This document shows positions 26,170 through 36,761 of a stretch of DNA of 64,000 nt, one piece after another. The notes beneath the pieces were generated by a model, which was not told the origin of the DNA, did no database searches, and saw nothing but the letters and a program-made list of their open reading frames with translations. The stretch is from a virus, in IMG/VR virus record IMGVR_UViG_3300037488_001841, positions 1-64,000 of that record. The stretch is one strand, 5' to 3'. Position 1 is the first letter of the stretch. Each line of letters starts with the position of its first letter. The position numbers and the translations under genes are program-made.

Positions 26170-26628
26170 ATGGCAAATGGAATAACATATGGTTTAACTT
26201 TCCCGTTTAGAGATTCATTCGTTGGTAGATATTTGGATACTTCTAATGATACTGATGAGGAAATAAGAAGTAATCTTGTGCACTTATTATTAAGTAAAAA
26301 GGGAACAAGGTATTTTTTACCTGATTTTGGATCAAGATTATATGAATATATCTTTGAACCATTGGATGGCCCAACATTTAGTGAAATTGAAAGTGAGATA
26401 AGGGATTCGGTTGGTAAATATATGCCAGGTATCCTGATTACTAACATTAAGATCACAGACGCTTCAATGGGGGATGAAAATCAAGGAACTTATATAAACC
26501 AATATGGTGAGAAAGAATTTACAGTTCCAAACATTGCTCAATTAGAACACACGGCAAAAGTAAGAATTGATTATAGAAACACTAATAATGCTTTCAATTC
26601 AAGCGATTTTGTAATTATCAATATTTAA
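26170..26628 (+). CDS. Baseplate wedge protein, gp25/GPW family
   Basis: From the ATG at 26170 the protein is 152 residues; an upstream in-frame TTG would add seven but would include the promoter-like motif. It has the GPW/gp25 pattern: GLTFPFRDSFVGRYLDT, then IRSNLVHLLLSKKGTRYFLPDFGS and RLYEYIFEP. In T4 gp25 (132 residues) this connects the wedge to the sheath; the EPR-like contact site is YIFEP here. The gp6-like gene follows after 6 bases, the usual W-J order of contractile baseplates. Confidence 0.92.
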   Translation: MANGITYGLTFPFRDSFVGRYLDTSNDTDEEIRSNLVHLLLSKKGTRYFLPDFGSRLYEYIFEPLDGPTFSEIESEIRDSVGKYMPGILITNIKITDASMGDENQGTYINQYGEKEFTVPNIAQLEHTAKVRIDYRNTNNAFNSSDFVIINI

Positions 26629-26634
26629 TAGTAT

Positions 26635-28473
26635 ATGGCGAATAAAAAAATATCGTACACAACGAGAGATTTTGCGGGAATAAGAACTGAACTTATTAAT
26701 TTTACAAGAACTTATTACCCTGACCTTGTTCAGAATTTTAATGATGCTGGGGTATTCTCGGTATTATTAGATTTAAATGCTGCGGTAACAGACAACTTAC
26801 AGTTTCAAATTGATAGAAGTATTCAAGAAACTGTTTTACAATACGCTCAACAAAAATCATCAATTTATAATATTGCAAGAACATATGGTTTAAAAATCCC
26901 CGGATCAAGACCATCTGTCGCTTTAGTTGATTTTTCTATTACTGTTCCTGCTTTTGGGGATAAGGAAGATTTAAGATACTGTGGTATTTTAAGACGAGGA
27001 TCTCAAGTAAATGGTGCAGGACAACCATTTGAAACTGTTTATGATATTGACTTTGCTTCCCCAACAAATGCGGAAGGGTCTCCAAATAGATTAAAAGTTC
27101 CAAATTTTGATTCTAATAATAATTTAATTAATTATACGATTACAAAAAGAGAAGTTGTTGTTAATGGTATAACGAAAGTTTTTAAAAGAGTAATCACCCC
27201 AAATGATGTTAAACCATTCTTTGAATTATTTTTACCTGAAAAAAATGTTTTAGGTATTACAAGTGTTTTACTTAAAGATGGGACACAATACACTTCGCCG
27301 CCTTCGGCTCAAGAATTTTTGGGATTAGAGAATAGATGGTATGAAGTACAAGCGTTAGCAGAAGACAGGGTTTTTATTGAAGACCCAACTAAACCGTCTG
27401 ATCAGCCCGGTATTAAGGTTGGTAAATATATTGTAACAAATACAAAATTTATTAGTGAGTTTACACCTGAAGGATTTTGTAAATTAACCTTCGGTGGGGG
27501 AAATGTGTCTGCTGAAGAACAATTAAGAGAATTTGCGAGAGACGGTGTAGGGTTTGACTTAAACAAATATGTAAATAATTTTGCTTTGGGTAGTGCGTTG
27601 AAATCAAATTCAACTTTATTCGTACAATATAGAGTCGGTGGAGGTCAAGCAACAAACTTGGGGGTTAATATAATTACTCAAATAGGTACGGTGTCATTTT
27701 TTGTTAATGGACCATCAGAGTCCGTTAATTCGACGGTAGTAAATTCACTTAGAGTAAATAACGTAACTGCGGCGATTGGAGGATCTAATCCGCCAACAAC
27801 AGAAGAAGTAAGGCAATATGTGACTTATAATTTTGCCGCACAAAATAGAGCCGTTACCATTAATGATTATGAGTCAGCATTAAGAACAATGCCTTCTCAA
27901 TTCGGAGCACCTGGTAAAGTTTCTATTGTTGAGGAAAATAATAAAGTTAAGATTAAAATGTTATCTTACGACACTAGTGGTAATTTAACGGAGGTAGTTT
28001 CAAACACACTTAAGAATAATGTTGCTAATTATTTGTCAAATTATAGAATGATTAACGATTACATATCGGTTGAAACTGCAAATGTAATTGATTTAGCGAT
28101 TGATGTTGATGTTATTTTGGATTCAAGTCAAAATCAAGGATCTATTGTCGCTAAGATAATTAATATTATAACCGCTTATTTTAGTCCGGCGGTTAGAGGG
28201 TTAGGCCAAAACGTTTATGTGTCTGAAATAAGACGATTAATACAAAGTGAAAATGGGGTAATATCTATTTCAGATATTTTTGTTTATAATAAGGTTGGGG
28301 GACAGTATTCATCATCCCAAACATCACAACCATATGAGGACCCCTCAACAAAACAAATCAAATTAGTTGCTGATACGGTATTTGCGGAACCAACCCAAAT
28401 ATATCAAATTAGGTATCCAAATAAGGATATTACGGTTAATGTTCTTAACTTCAGAACGATTAATTTCTCCTGA
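26635..28473 (+). CDS. Baseplate wedge protein, gp6/gpJ family
   Basis: The 612-residue protein is near T4 gp6 (660). It begins with ISYTTRDFAGIRTELINF, then VFSVLLDLNAAVTDNLQFQI and GLKIPGSRPS, the typical Baseplate_J N-terminal pattern; the C-terminal part has YVSEIRRLIQSENGVISI. This protein forms the wedge dimers that make the baseplate ring around the hub. It directly follows gp25, supporting the call. Confidence 0.9.
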   Translation: MANKKISYTTRDFAGIRTELINFTRTYYPDLVQNFNDAGVFSVLLDLNAAVTDNLQFQIDRSIQETVLQYAQQKSSIYNIARTYGLKIPGSRPSVALVDFSITVPAFGDKEDLRYCGILRRGSQVNGAGQPFETVYDIDFASPTNAEGSPNRLKVPNFDSNNNLINYTITKREVVVNGITKVFKRVITPNDVKPFFELFLPEKNVLGITSVLLKDGTQYTSPPSAQEFLGLENRWYEVQALAEDRVFIEDPTKPSDQPGIKVGKYIVTNTKFISEFTPEGFCKLTFGGGNVSAEEQLREFARDGVGFDLNKYVNNFALGSALKSNSTLFVQYRVGGGQATNLGVNIITQIGTVSFFVNGPSESVNSTVVNSLRVNNVTAAIGGSNPPTTEEVRQYVTYNFAAQNRAVTINDYESALRTMPSQFGAPGKVSIVEENNKVKIKMLSYDTSGNLTEVVSNTLKNNVANYLSNYRMINDYISVETANVIDLAIDVDVILDSSQNQGSIVAKIINIITAYFSPAVRGLGQNVYVSEIRRLIQSENGVISISDIFVYNKVGGQYSSSQTSQPYEDPSTKQIKLVADTVFAEPTQIYQIRYPNKDITVNVLNFRTINFS

Positions 28474-28477
28474 TAAT

Positions 28478-28513
28478 TTATTTTTCAAATAAAAGAATTA
28501 TTTTTTGAAAATA
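28478..28513 (+). terminator. Weak A/T-rich hairpin after gp6-like gene
   Basis: TTTTCAAA and TTTGAAAA arms can form an imperfect stem. It has little G/C and no clean T tail, so it may be only partially active. The rest of this 73-base gap carries a TATTTATC motif. Confidence 0.25.
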
Positions 28514-28523
28514 GGAAATAAAC

Positions 28524-28531
28524 TATTTATC
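28524..28531 (+). promoter_or_regulatory. TATTTAT-type motif before the 1879-residue gene
   Basis: TATTTATC ends 15 bases before the ATG at 28547, the same relative placement as upstream of the gene at 4660. Confidence 0.4.
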
Positions 28532-28546
28532 AAGAAAGAATAAATA

Positions 28547-31500
28547 ATGCCAAAATCATATAGAATACGTACAACACCTGGTACTGAGAAGACAATTAAT
28601 ATTCAATTAGAACAGGATTTTGAATTCTTGGAGATATTATCGCTAAAGATTAATCAGGGAGACATCTATAATAGAATGTGTTCTGATTATGGTGTTATTA
28701 TTGGCAGGGTGTTGGTTAACAACGGATACGGAGTTCCAAATGCTAGAGTTTCGGTTTTTATACCAATCGATGACATTGACATTGACAACCCAATAATCTC
28801 TGAACTTTATCCATATCGAACATTATCAGATGTGAGTGAGGATGGATATAGGTATAATTTATTACCAAAAGAACCATCATATACTGGTCATGCGGCAACA
28901 GGGACTTTCCCAAATAAAGAAGAAATATTAATTGATCAGTCATATGTTGAGGTTTATGACAAATATTATAGATTCTCTGTAAGAACAAATGATAGTGGTG
29001 ACTACATGATATTTGGTGTTCCAACAGGAACCCAAACAATATTGATGGATGTTGATTTATCGGATATTGGTTGTTTTTCACTTTCACCACAAGATTTAAT
29101 TGATTCGGGAGTTGCGGTTGAGTCACAAGTTAATGGGTCTAAATTTAAAACATCCACTAATCTTAGTGAATTACCTCAAATTGTGACATTAAATAAGATA
29201 ATTGAAGTTGCGCCGTTATGGGGTGAACCTGAGATATGTTTATTGGGTATCACTAGAGCTGATTTTGATTTAACGTCAAGCGCGAATATTACCATAAAAC
29301 CTAATGCGGTATTTATGGGTTCATTAATATCAACTACAGATGATGATGCTGTTAGAGCAATAACTTGTATGCCAAAAAATGATACGGGTAATTTATGTGA
29401 GTTAATTTCGGGTCCTGGTCAAATACTAACAATTAGACAAACTATAAATGTTGATCAAGATGGGAGACCAATTCTTGAAACACATGAATTAGATGAGGAT
29501 GGTAAAGTCATTGATGCTGATGGAGCATTTTTAATAAATGTTCCGATGAACTTAAATTATATTGTGACGAATGAATTTGGCGAACAAGTTTTATCTAATG
29601 ACCCTAAAAAAGGTATACCAACTAAAGGTAAATATAGATTTAAATTTAAGTGGCAAAATGAACAGGGGTTACAAAACCCATTTTTAAGGGGTCATTATTT
29701 GGTTCCTAACATAAAAGAACACGGGTGGGTAACTTCAGTTATAGATCCGTTAATAAACTATCCTACAACACAATATCAATTTACATTACCAGGGGGTACC
29801 TTTACTACAACAGTTACATTAAATAACACCTCAACAGGTGGGTTAGTTTTAGACAACAAGATTAATGTTGAAAGTTTTACCGTTTTATTAAATGGTATTC
29901 CTTATTTTGGTGACTTAGAAAGTATTCCAATAACAGTTATACCGACAACTATTACGATAAATGTTGTACCTATTAACCCTGGTACTTTAACTCAATTTAA
30001 TTATACATTCTACCAACAACCGACATTTGATGCTTTAAGATCATATGCGTTTAGTTTAGATTGGAATGATTACGGTGACAATACAACTGTTGTTGGTCAA
30101 CAAATGATACAAGAAGCAATTGATTGTGAGGATAAATTTTATGAGTTTAATTACAATAAAGTTTACACCACCTCAATGTTTTTGGATCGTTATAAAAAAG
30201 GTGCGGGTAGGGCAAAACATTTGGGTATTAAAGAAATTGACGATAGAACTTGTAAATCTACAGTTAATACATTTCCTGTTAATGATATCATCCGAAATTT
30301 TGATTTTATATTTTTTGTATTTAATTTATTAATCAATATCCTTGCAATACCAATATTGGTTATATTATTTGTTGCTCACTTTATTGCATTTATTTGGCCT
30401 GTTTTAAAATATTTATTAATTGTTTTAGGTGTTTATTTTGCTTATCAGGCAATATCAGATGGGGTTGAATTAACAAACTGGATTATTTCGGCAACTTCTA
30501 CCGTATCTGTTCCTGGCGGACCTGTATTTAGTGCGGGTCTTATATTACAAATTGCTTTGTATTATGCAAAACTTCTTTTTAAACTAGGGTTATCATTAGC
30601 GTTTATTGCATTTACCGTAAAATACCTAATAAAAATAACTAATTTCCCAAGAATAGGATTACCTATGATGTCGTATCCTGAATGTACAAGTTGTGATTGT
30701 GATTGTGGTAATGCGGAATTAGATGATGATATTGATGAGAATACAGTTAATGCAAGTATAGAAGAACAACAAAATGGTTTAGACGACAGTGGAATACAAT
30801 ATGCTCAATCAACATCTTTTATAGCTCCTCTTAACTTAACCTCGTCTTATGATGTTAATCACCCTAATTTAAATAACTTTCCTGGTGAAGATAGTGATGA
30901 TAATGACAAAGGTTATTTTTTCGCGGGAGCATCTCTCTCAACAAACAAACAATATAAATCACTTATTAATAGAGTTGTAGATGATCAAGTAGGTGGAGAT
31001 GTTATTATAGATGCGATTTTTGATTTTAAACGATTATTTTCTGGATTTGATATTTTATCAAGTACGACTGACCCTAATGCATTTAATAAGTTTCACGCAC
31101 CACAACCATTCTTATTTGCTGCGGAAAAAACCAATGGTGCGGACGATAGATGGTTTGGACATCCGTTAAGTGAGACATATCCTCAAAAATTAAATGAATT
31201 TAATACTAGAGATAAATATTTTGGTAATATTGGTGTTGGAGGTGGAGGTTCAAATATAATACGAACTACGGTAAACCCTCAATTAAGTGTTGCCCCATAT
31301 AACTTAGGTACCCAACCAACATTTACCGATCAAATTGTTGTTGTTTTAGCAAATGCGGGAACTGCGCAAACATTAGGTATTGGTGAATTAGTAACATTCC
31401 AAGACCCTAATTTTAATAACGGACAGGTAATATCAAGAAAAATAAATTTAACAGGTGCAACAACAAATACTTTTGGTAATAATGCGGTCACGGGAACAAC

Positions 31501-34186
31501 AATATTATCTGCGGCGCCAAATACAACATCTAACGTTGTCCCTATTGCGTCTAACGTTGTTTATGCAAATCCTATAAATGGACAAACGTCCTCAGTTAGT
31601 ATTAATATTTTACAAACAGGAGATACAATAACTGATTCCATTAAAGATGATTTCCTAAAATACCCAACCGACATGGAGTATTTCCAAGTGATTACAGGTG
31701 TGAGCGTTTCTGATTTTATTAATATGTCTAGTACTTCAAATACTAATTTATTCCCTAAAAGATTTTTAAGACATCAAATTGTATATACAATAAGTGATCC
31801 TTCAGATGTATCAAACATATCGTTTTCATGGTCATCTCCTATTATACCACCGGCAACAGTATATGAAAATACATATAATAATGCGAATGGTTCATCGGCA
31901 ATTGATGCGAATTACTTTGACTGTTTAGATAGTTTATCAGATGGTTTAAATTACGAGGTTCTTATGTTTGTAAGGGGAGTTGATCCGCACACTGAAAAAC
32001 AAAAAGTAAAATATGATCTTTCTCGTATCTTTGGATTTACAGGGTGGAACCAACCTGGATTGAACATAACTGGAGATTATTATTTAAATCAACCAATAAA
32101 ACCGGTTGGGGTTGCACCATTAACACATAATACTCCAACAAATACGTTTAATAATTTATATTTCCCTTCTTTTACTTTTAATATTAGTCCATCAATACCG
32201 GGTAATCAAAATTATACAGGGTTTACATCTACATTACCATATTATTATTTATCAACAGATGATAATTTTGCAACAGGATATATACCTGTCAACGGGTTTC
32301 CAACTAAAGGATTGTTATCTGCGACTTTACAGACGTTAATTGCCAACAGTAATTATACCTTACCAAGACAACAAACAGATTATATAGGTGGTGGACCATT
32401 TATTGCGTCATCGTTTAATACACCATATACGATTAATGGTATGTATTATGGTCAAGTTTCATCTGAGGATGATTACGGTTATCCAAATGTAATACCTAAT
32501 CAGTTCTTTGCGTTATATTCTACCGCATATTTTAAATATCCGGCATTAGTTGGTGTTAATTTTAACAATAGAAATAGAATAGTGATGAGGAGTGATAGAT
32601 TACCAACATCAACCTGTGTTGAAAATGCTCCGGGTAATAGAACCGCATATGCTTTACATCAAAATAATGATTTTTGTTATTACAAAACTGACGGAGTTGG
32701 AAGTCAACAATCAAATAGTTTTAGTAGTATATATGAAATTGCGGGTAATCTTGATCAATTTAGTGGTAGTACGGGGTTAACGCAAACACTTACTTGTGAT
32801 GGGTTAGTGTCATTAGAATGTTATTCAGGTACTGGTACTAATGTGGGTGTGATTCCCGCTAATCAATGTTCTGTTCCTGAAAATAGGGTAACTAAAGGTT
32901 GTTATTGTTTATTAAATAAGACATATCTCCTTGAATTTGGTTCGGACGCTAGATTATTTATGGAATGGAAAACAAGATTTACGTTAGTATTTGCAACCTG
33001 TAGAGGTGTTTTTGCTCAGACATTCCAAAACAATTGGATTAATGGTACATTATATATGCCATCTTTTAATAAGAGATCAATATATCCTACAAATAATCTT
33101 ACAAATATATCAACACCTAATTATGTGTATTGTAAAGATATTGTCGTTTACAATAACATAAGTAATAATTTTTACTATAGAAGTTCCCCTTGGAGTGACA
33201 ATGTACAAGAGTTTATTGGTAAAGAAATACCTCAACCACCAAATTGGATAACGCTTAATTTTAATCCGGGATATAACGAAAAGAATATAATGTTCCCGAC
33301 TACAATATTAGACATGGGGCCAAGAGATTCATATATAAGTGAAATATGTAATAACCCAAGTTTTAAAGGATACATGAGTGATCAATTTAGATCAACTAGT
33401 TATAATGAAAATGGTGATATAATACAATTAGGGTTTTTATCTAGAATTTTAAATGAAAATTTTAGACAAGTAATGATACCTATTACTACAGGTGGTAATA
33501 ATTCGGAAGGTAAGGGACTTGCACAATTCTTTAATAGTGGTAGAGGTGGAGATAGAATTGATGGTGATTTTGCACAAGCATTATCAATAAATTCTGAATT
33601 TAAAATTAATCCATTTATTGATGAAAACTACGGTAATGTGGATATTTTTATTGGTGATGACGGACAATTACCATCACCAAGTAAACCTGTTTTTGGTGTA
33701 TTTTATAGATCATCAAATATTGAATATTCATATAGAAGAAAATTAACTCCAGGAATTGAAATTTATAACATATCACCTTTATTACAAGACGCTTATGGAC
33801 ACCCTAAAACTCAAGTGGTACCACATTATAAATGGATATTACAACCATCTAATGTTATTTTTGGTGCGGAATCTAATAATTGGTGGACAATTCCTAATCA
33901 AAGTGGTGGTGTTGGATTCTTCAAAAAAGGGTATCAAGATTTAGATTATAGTGTTGATCCTTATTTTACAACACCGGCATTACAACCTGGTAATCCATTA
34001 CCGTTATTACCTCAAGGTTTTATAACAAATTTTAATCAAAATACAGGATTACCTGAGCCTTCATTCACAGTAAATGGTAATCTTTATTTGGTTGGAGCTC
34101 CAAGTCATTTTTATTTTGGGTTAAATAATGGAAAAACGGCAATGAATAGATTCATAAAAAAATATATTGATACTGCAGACATATAA
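28547..34186 (+). CDS. Giant outer-baseplate protein with membrane-like segment and Cys cluster
   Basis: The 1879-residue protein follows gp25 and gp6. Residues ~45-165 contain a carboxypeptidase-regulatory/Ig-like unit (IIGRVLVNNGYGVPNARVSV ... TNDSGDYMIFGVPTGT). Around residues 583-700 there are three or four strongly hydrophobic stretches (e.g. FVFNLLINILAIPILVILF), very unusual in a virion protein. They are followed by C713-x2-C716-x-C718-x-C720 and an acidic stretch. The remaining ~1100 residues look like beta-rich fibre/wedge domains. It may insert into or contact a membrane at infection, or the hydrophobic part may be buried in the baseplate. No enzymatic motif was seen. Confidence 0.65.
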   Translation: MPKSYRIRTTPGTEKTINIQLEQDFEFLEILSLKINQGDIYNRMCSDYGVIIGRVLVNNGYGVPNARVSVFIPIDDIDIDNPIISELYPYRTLSDVSEDGYRYNLLPKEPSYTGHAATGTFPNKEEILIDQSYVEVYDKYYRFSVRTNDSGDYMIFGVPTGTQTILMDVDLSDIGCFSLSPQDLIDSGVAVESQVNGSKFKTSTNLSELPQIVTLNKIIEVAPLWGEPEICLLGITRADFDLTSSANITIKPNAVFMGSLISTTDDDAVRAITCMPKNDTGNLCELISGPGQILTIRQTINVDQDGRPILETHELDEDGKVIDADGAFLINVPMNLNYIVTNEFGEQVLSNDPKKGIPTKGKYRFKFKWQNEQGLQNPFLRGHYLVPNIKEHGWVTSVIDPLINYPTTQYQFTLPGGTFTTTVTLNNTSTGGLVLDNKINVESFTVLLNGIPYFGDLESIPITVIPTTITINVVPINPGTLTQFNYTFYQQPTFDALRSYAFSLDWNDYGDNTTVVGQQMIQEAIDCEDKFYEFNYNKVYTTSMFLDRYKKGAGRAKHLGIKEIDDRTCKSTVNTFPVNDIIRNFDFIFFVFNLLINILAIPILVILFVAHFIAFIWPVLKYLLIVLGVYFAYQAISDGVELTNWIISATSTVSVPGGPVFSAGLILQIALYYAKLLFKLGLSLAFIAFTVKYLIKITNFPRIGLPMMSYPECTSCDCDCGNAELDDDIDENTVNASIEEQQNGLDDSGIQYAQSTSFIAPLNLTSSYDVNHPNLNNFPGEDSDDNDKGYFFAGASLSTNKQYKSLINRVVDDQVGGDVIIDAIFDFKRLFSGFDILSSTTDPNAFNKFHAPQPFLFAAEKTNGADDRWFGHPLSETYPQKLNEFNTRDKYFGNIGVGGGGSNIIRTTVNPQLSVAPYNLGTQPTFTDQIVVVLANAGTAQTLGIGELVTFQDPNFNNGQVISRKINLTGATTNTFGNNAVTGTTILSAAPNTTSNVVPIASNVVYANPINGQTSSVSINILQTGDTITDSIKDDFLKYPTDMEYFQVITGVSVSDFINMSSTSNTNLFPKRFLRHQIVYTISDPSDVSNISFSWSSPIIPPATVYENTYNNANGSSAIDANYFDCLDSLSDGLNYEVLMFVRGVDPHTEKQKVKYDLSRIFGFTGWNQPGLNITGDYYLNQPIKPVGVAPLTHNTPTNTFNNLYFPSFTFNISPSIPGNQNYTGFTSTLPYYYLSTDDNFATGYIPVNGFPTKGLLSATLQTLIANSNYTLPRQQTDYIGGGPFIASSFNTPYTINGMYYGQVSSEDDYGYPNVIPNQFFALYSTAYFKYPALVGVNFNNRNRIVMRSDRLPTSTCVENAPGNRTAYALHQNNDFCYYKTDGVGSQQSNSFSSIYEIAGNLDQFSGSTGLTQTLTCDGLVSLECYSGTGTNVGVIPANQCSVPENRVTKGCYCLLNKTYLLEFGSDARLFMEWKTRFTLVFATCRGVFAQTFQNNWINGTLYMPSFNKRSIYPTNNLTNISTPNYVYCKDIVVYNNISNNFYYRSSPWSDNVQEFIGKEIPQPPNWITLNFNPGYNEKNIMFPTTILDMGPRDSYISEICNNPSFKGYMSDQFRSTSYNENGDIIQLGFLSRILNENFRQVMIPITTGGNNSEGKGLAQFFNSGRGGDRIDGDFAQALSINSEFKINPFIDENYGNVDIFIGDDGQLPSPSKPVFGVFYRSSNIEYSYRRKLTPGIEIYNISPLLQDAYGHPKTQVVPHYKWILQPSNVIFGAESNNWWTIPNQSGGVGFFKKGYQDLDYSVDPYFTTPALQPGNPLPLLPQGFITNFNQNTGLPEPSFTVNGNLYLVGAPSHFYFGLNNGKTAMNRFIKKYIDTADI

Positions 34187-35952
34187 TGGGAGTAAATGAT
34201 ACAACAAAAATTGTTTTAGGATCTTTGAGATACAAAGCGTCTCCAAATACGGTATTGTCCGTAAATGTTGATTTAAATCAAAATGAAAAAGAATTAATTG
34301 AATTTGATAGAAATGTTGATTTAAGTTTACAACAAGTTTTTACTGATGAGAGACAATTAGGTACAATATTTAGACCTGTTACCAAATATTCGGTCATCTT
34401 TAAGAATGAGTATACTGGTACAACAAATTATAATCCTTTTAAGGATAATTTATATTACACCAATGCTATTGCTAACACAATATCAACATTCCCTAATGGT
34501 AATTTACCTCCAATACAACCTAACTTAAATGTACTTTGGGAGGGTTATCCACAATATTTTGAATTTGATTTTATTAGAACTGATAACAATGTTGTTGGTT
34601 ATACGGTACCGCCAAATAACCATATAAATTTTGTTAATAAAAGTGCTAGTACATATAATTGGACTCATTATATGAGTTATGCGTTTACTAATGAACCAAA
34701 TAGACAAATGTATGCTATTGATAGTATTACAACTACAAGTTGGGCTTGGGTTGCTTCCGATGGTATACCATTCATTATCAATGAAGGTAATGATGATTTT
34801 GGTCCGGTCATTTCATTCAGATGCCCAATGAAACACGGGTTAAACGTAAATGAATTTGTTGAATTATCATTAACATATAACAACACTAATGTGTTTCAGG
34901 TTATAAGTTTAGGTGACCCCGCTTTCGGTAGTGATGAATATATTTTCAACATATATAATATTGGGTATATTGGAACAACTTTTAATAATGGTAATACAGG
35001 TACCTTTAAACGAGTTATTAATAGAAGTAACCTCAATGAAACTAGATCTGAATATTATGTTAGAGTACATAAAATTTTAACAAATGCTGAAGATGCGGTT
35101 TTAGTTAAAGCGGGGTTTGAACAAAATATTTTTAATCCTAAAACTAAATTTGAAACGGCGGTATTAACTCCAAATGGAGTATCAAGGTCATCTGTTAAAG
35201 AAGGTGGTCAAGCATATTCACTTTCTTTTAATGTGGATGTTGATGTACAACCACTTAGGGATAATCAAAACAGACCAATATCTGAATTATACTTTACAAC
35301 AGTGTGGAAAGGGTATTTTGGGTGGACAAAAAAATTAAAACAAGGTTGGGGGTTCAATATACCACTTAGCAATTCAATCCCAAACCCTTGGTGGGATGTT
35401 TCAAATCCACTATCAAACACTAATATTGTTACTAACACATATAATAGTTTAACTATTCCACCTTCAGGATTTACGTATAATGAAAACCTTAAACCGGGAG
35501 ATCTAATTGATGGTGATTATTGTGAGTGGAATGATTATGAGCAAACCGAGAGAGTTATTTCAAGATATAATCAAAAAATTACTTTTAACCAAACTTATTT
35601 TTGGTTAAATACAGATGCTCCCCAATCCAACCAATTTGGATATTATTATAACCCTCACGACCCAATAGTGATAAGAAGATATTCAACATATATTGAGGAA
35701 GGAGATCCATTAAAGGTGATTAACATTCCTGATTATGCTTTTTATTCAAACTTATCAAATAGTTTTAGATGGAGAGATATATATCCATATGGGTTTGTTG
35801 ATAATGATGGGGTTGGTGTTGACTATCCGTTTATCAATGGAAAACATTACCCATTTGTGAATACCATTTTTAGAATAACACCTGAAGGAAGTAATGTGGG
35901 TGTAGATGACATAACCGTAATAGCAGAACCAATAGTAGATGATTGTGAATAA
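34186..35952 (+). CDS. Putative baseplate wedge protein (gp8 position)
   Basis: This 588-residue beta-rich protein starts at the last base of the preceding stop codon and overlaps the next gene by 14 bases. It is rich in Asn, Tyr, Phe and Trp (e.g. TTVWKGYFGWTKKLKQGWGF). No family is firmly recognised; position after the gp6 and giant baseplate genes suggests a gp8-like or fibre-attachment role. The tight overlaps imply stoichiometric co-translation. Confidence 0.5.
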   Translation: MGVNDTTKIVLGSLRYKASPNTVLSVNVDLNQNEKELIEFDRNVDLSLQQVFTDERQLGTIFRPVTKYSVIFKNEYTGTTNYNPFKDNLYYTNAIANTISTFPNGNLPPIQPNLNVLWEGYPQYFEFDFIRTDNNVVGYTVPPNNHINFVNKSASTYNWTHYMSYAFTNEPNRQMYAIDSITTTSWAWVASDGIPFIINEGNDDFGPVISFRCPMKHGLNVNEFVELSLTYNNTNVFQVISLGDPAFGSDEYIFNIYNIGYIGTTFNNGNTGTFKRVINRSNLNETRSEYYVRVHKILTNAEDAVLVKAGFEQNIFNPKTKFETAVLTPNGVSRSSVKEGGQAYSLSFNVDVDVQPLRDNQNRPISELYFTTVWKGYFGWTKKLKQGWGFNIPLSNSIPNPWWDVSNPLSNTNIVTNTYNSLTIPPSGFTYNENLKPGDLIDGDYCEWNDYEQTERVISRYNQKITFNQTYFWLNTDAPQSNQFGYYYNPHDPIVIRRYSTYIEEGDPLKVINIPDYAFYSNLSNSFRWRDIYPYGFVDNDGVGVDYPFINGKHYPFVNTIFRITPEGSNVGVDDITVIAEPIVDDCE

Positions 35953-36760
35953 ATATAAAATAGTACTACCAGAGAACGATCAGTATCTTAACATACCTTT
36001 AGAAATGAATTGGGATTTTCTTGGTAGGGACGATAGTATTGAAGTTTATCAAGAAACAATGGTTAAGGAGGTTGTTGGTGGGGTTAATGATTTTGAGGTC
36101 CTTCAATTTTCACACAATGAATACGTTAATAATTCAAATTTTGAAAAGACAAATATAAATTATGAATTTTATTTTTATGATAATGTTATACCAATAACGT
36201 CACCATTAGTTAATAGTACGAATTGGAATAATAGTTATTTAGACGAAGGTTTTACGGTTGATGAGGTTTATTATTATACAAAACCATTCACAAAGTCATT
36301 TTTTAAGTTGGATTTATATGATACGGATGATGAAAAAACTCAAGTATTATATCTAACTATTATTTTACCCGTACAACAAGGATTTACTCAAACGGCATCA
36401 TTATCATCATTATTGACTAACGTTGATATAAGAATACCAAAGTTTAGTTTGGATTATGTGGGGGATAAAGAAGGATTCCATATATATTGGTTAAGAAAAC
36501 AATTATATATTGATATTAGTGAATTCTATATGACGGCTAAATTTTTTGATGGTAGATTGGGTGTTTATGTTAGAATGACAAACACACCACAATCAAACAT
36601 TGCTAATAAATTCACATTTAATCCGAATGATTATTTCTATTACAAGGTTAATTTGGATTACACAAATAAAACTTATGAAGTTTATGCAACTTCTAATCTA
36701 ACACAAAGAGTTGGTATTGATGGATTTCCAATTTTGTGGTATGAATATGTAAACCCGTAA
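35939..36760 (+). CDS. Virion protein of unknown function (273 aa)
   Basis: Not recognised. It overlaps the previous gene by 14 bases and is separated from the next by one base. It is a beta-rich protein (e.g. KFSLDYVGDKEGFHIYWLRK, FFDGRLGVYVRM) with aromatic-rich strands and no cysteine pairs or enzyme motifs. The C-terminal FHIYWLRKQLYIDIS region looks like a lectin-type sandwich strand pair, but this is only an impression. It probably joins the outer baseplate or fibre network. Confidence 0.55.
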   Translation: MIVNKYKIVLPENDQYLNIPLEMNWDFLGRDDSIEVYQETMVKEVVGGVNDFEVLQFSHNEYVNNSNFEKTNINYEFYFYDNVIPITSPLVNSTNWNNSYLDEGFTVDEVYYYTKPFTKSFFKLDLYDTDDEKTQVLYLTIILPVQQGFTQTASLSSLLTNVDIRIPKFSLDYVGDKEGFHIYWLRKQLYIDISEFYMTAKFFDGRLGVYVRMTNTPQSNIANKFTFNPNDYFYYKVNLDYTNKTYEVYATSNLTQRVGIDGFPILWYEYVNP

Positions 36761-36761
36761 G

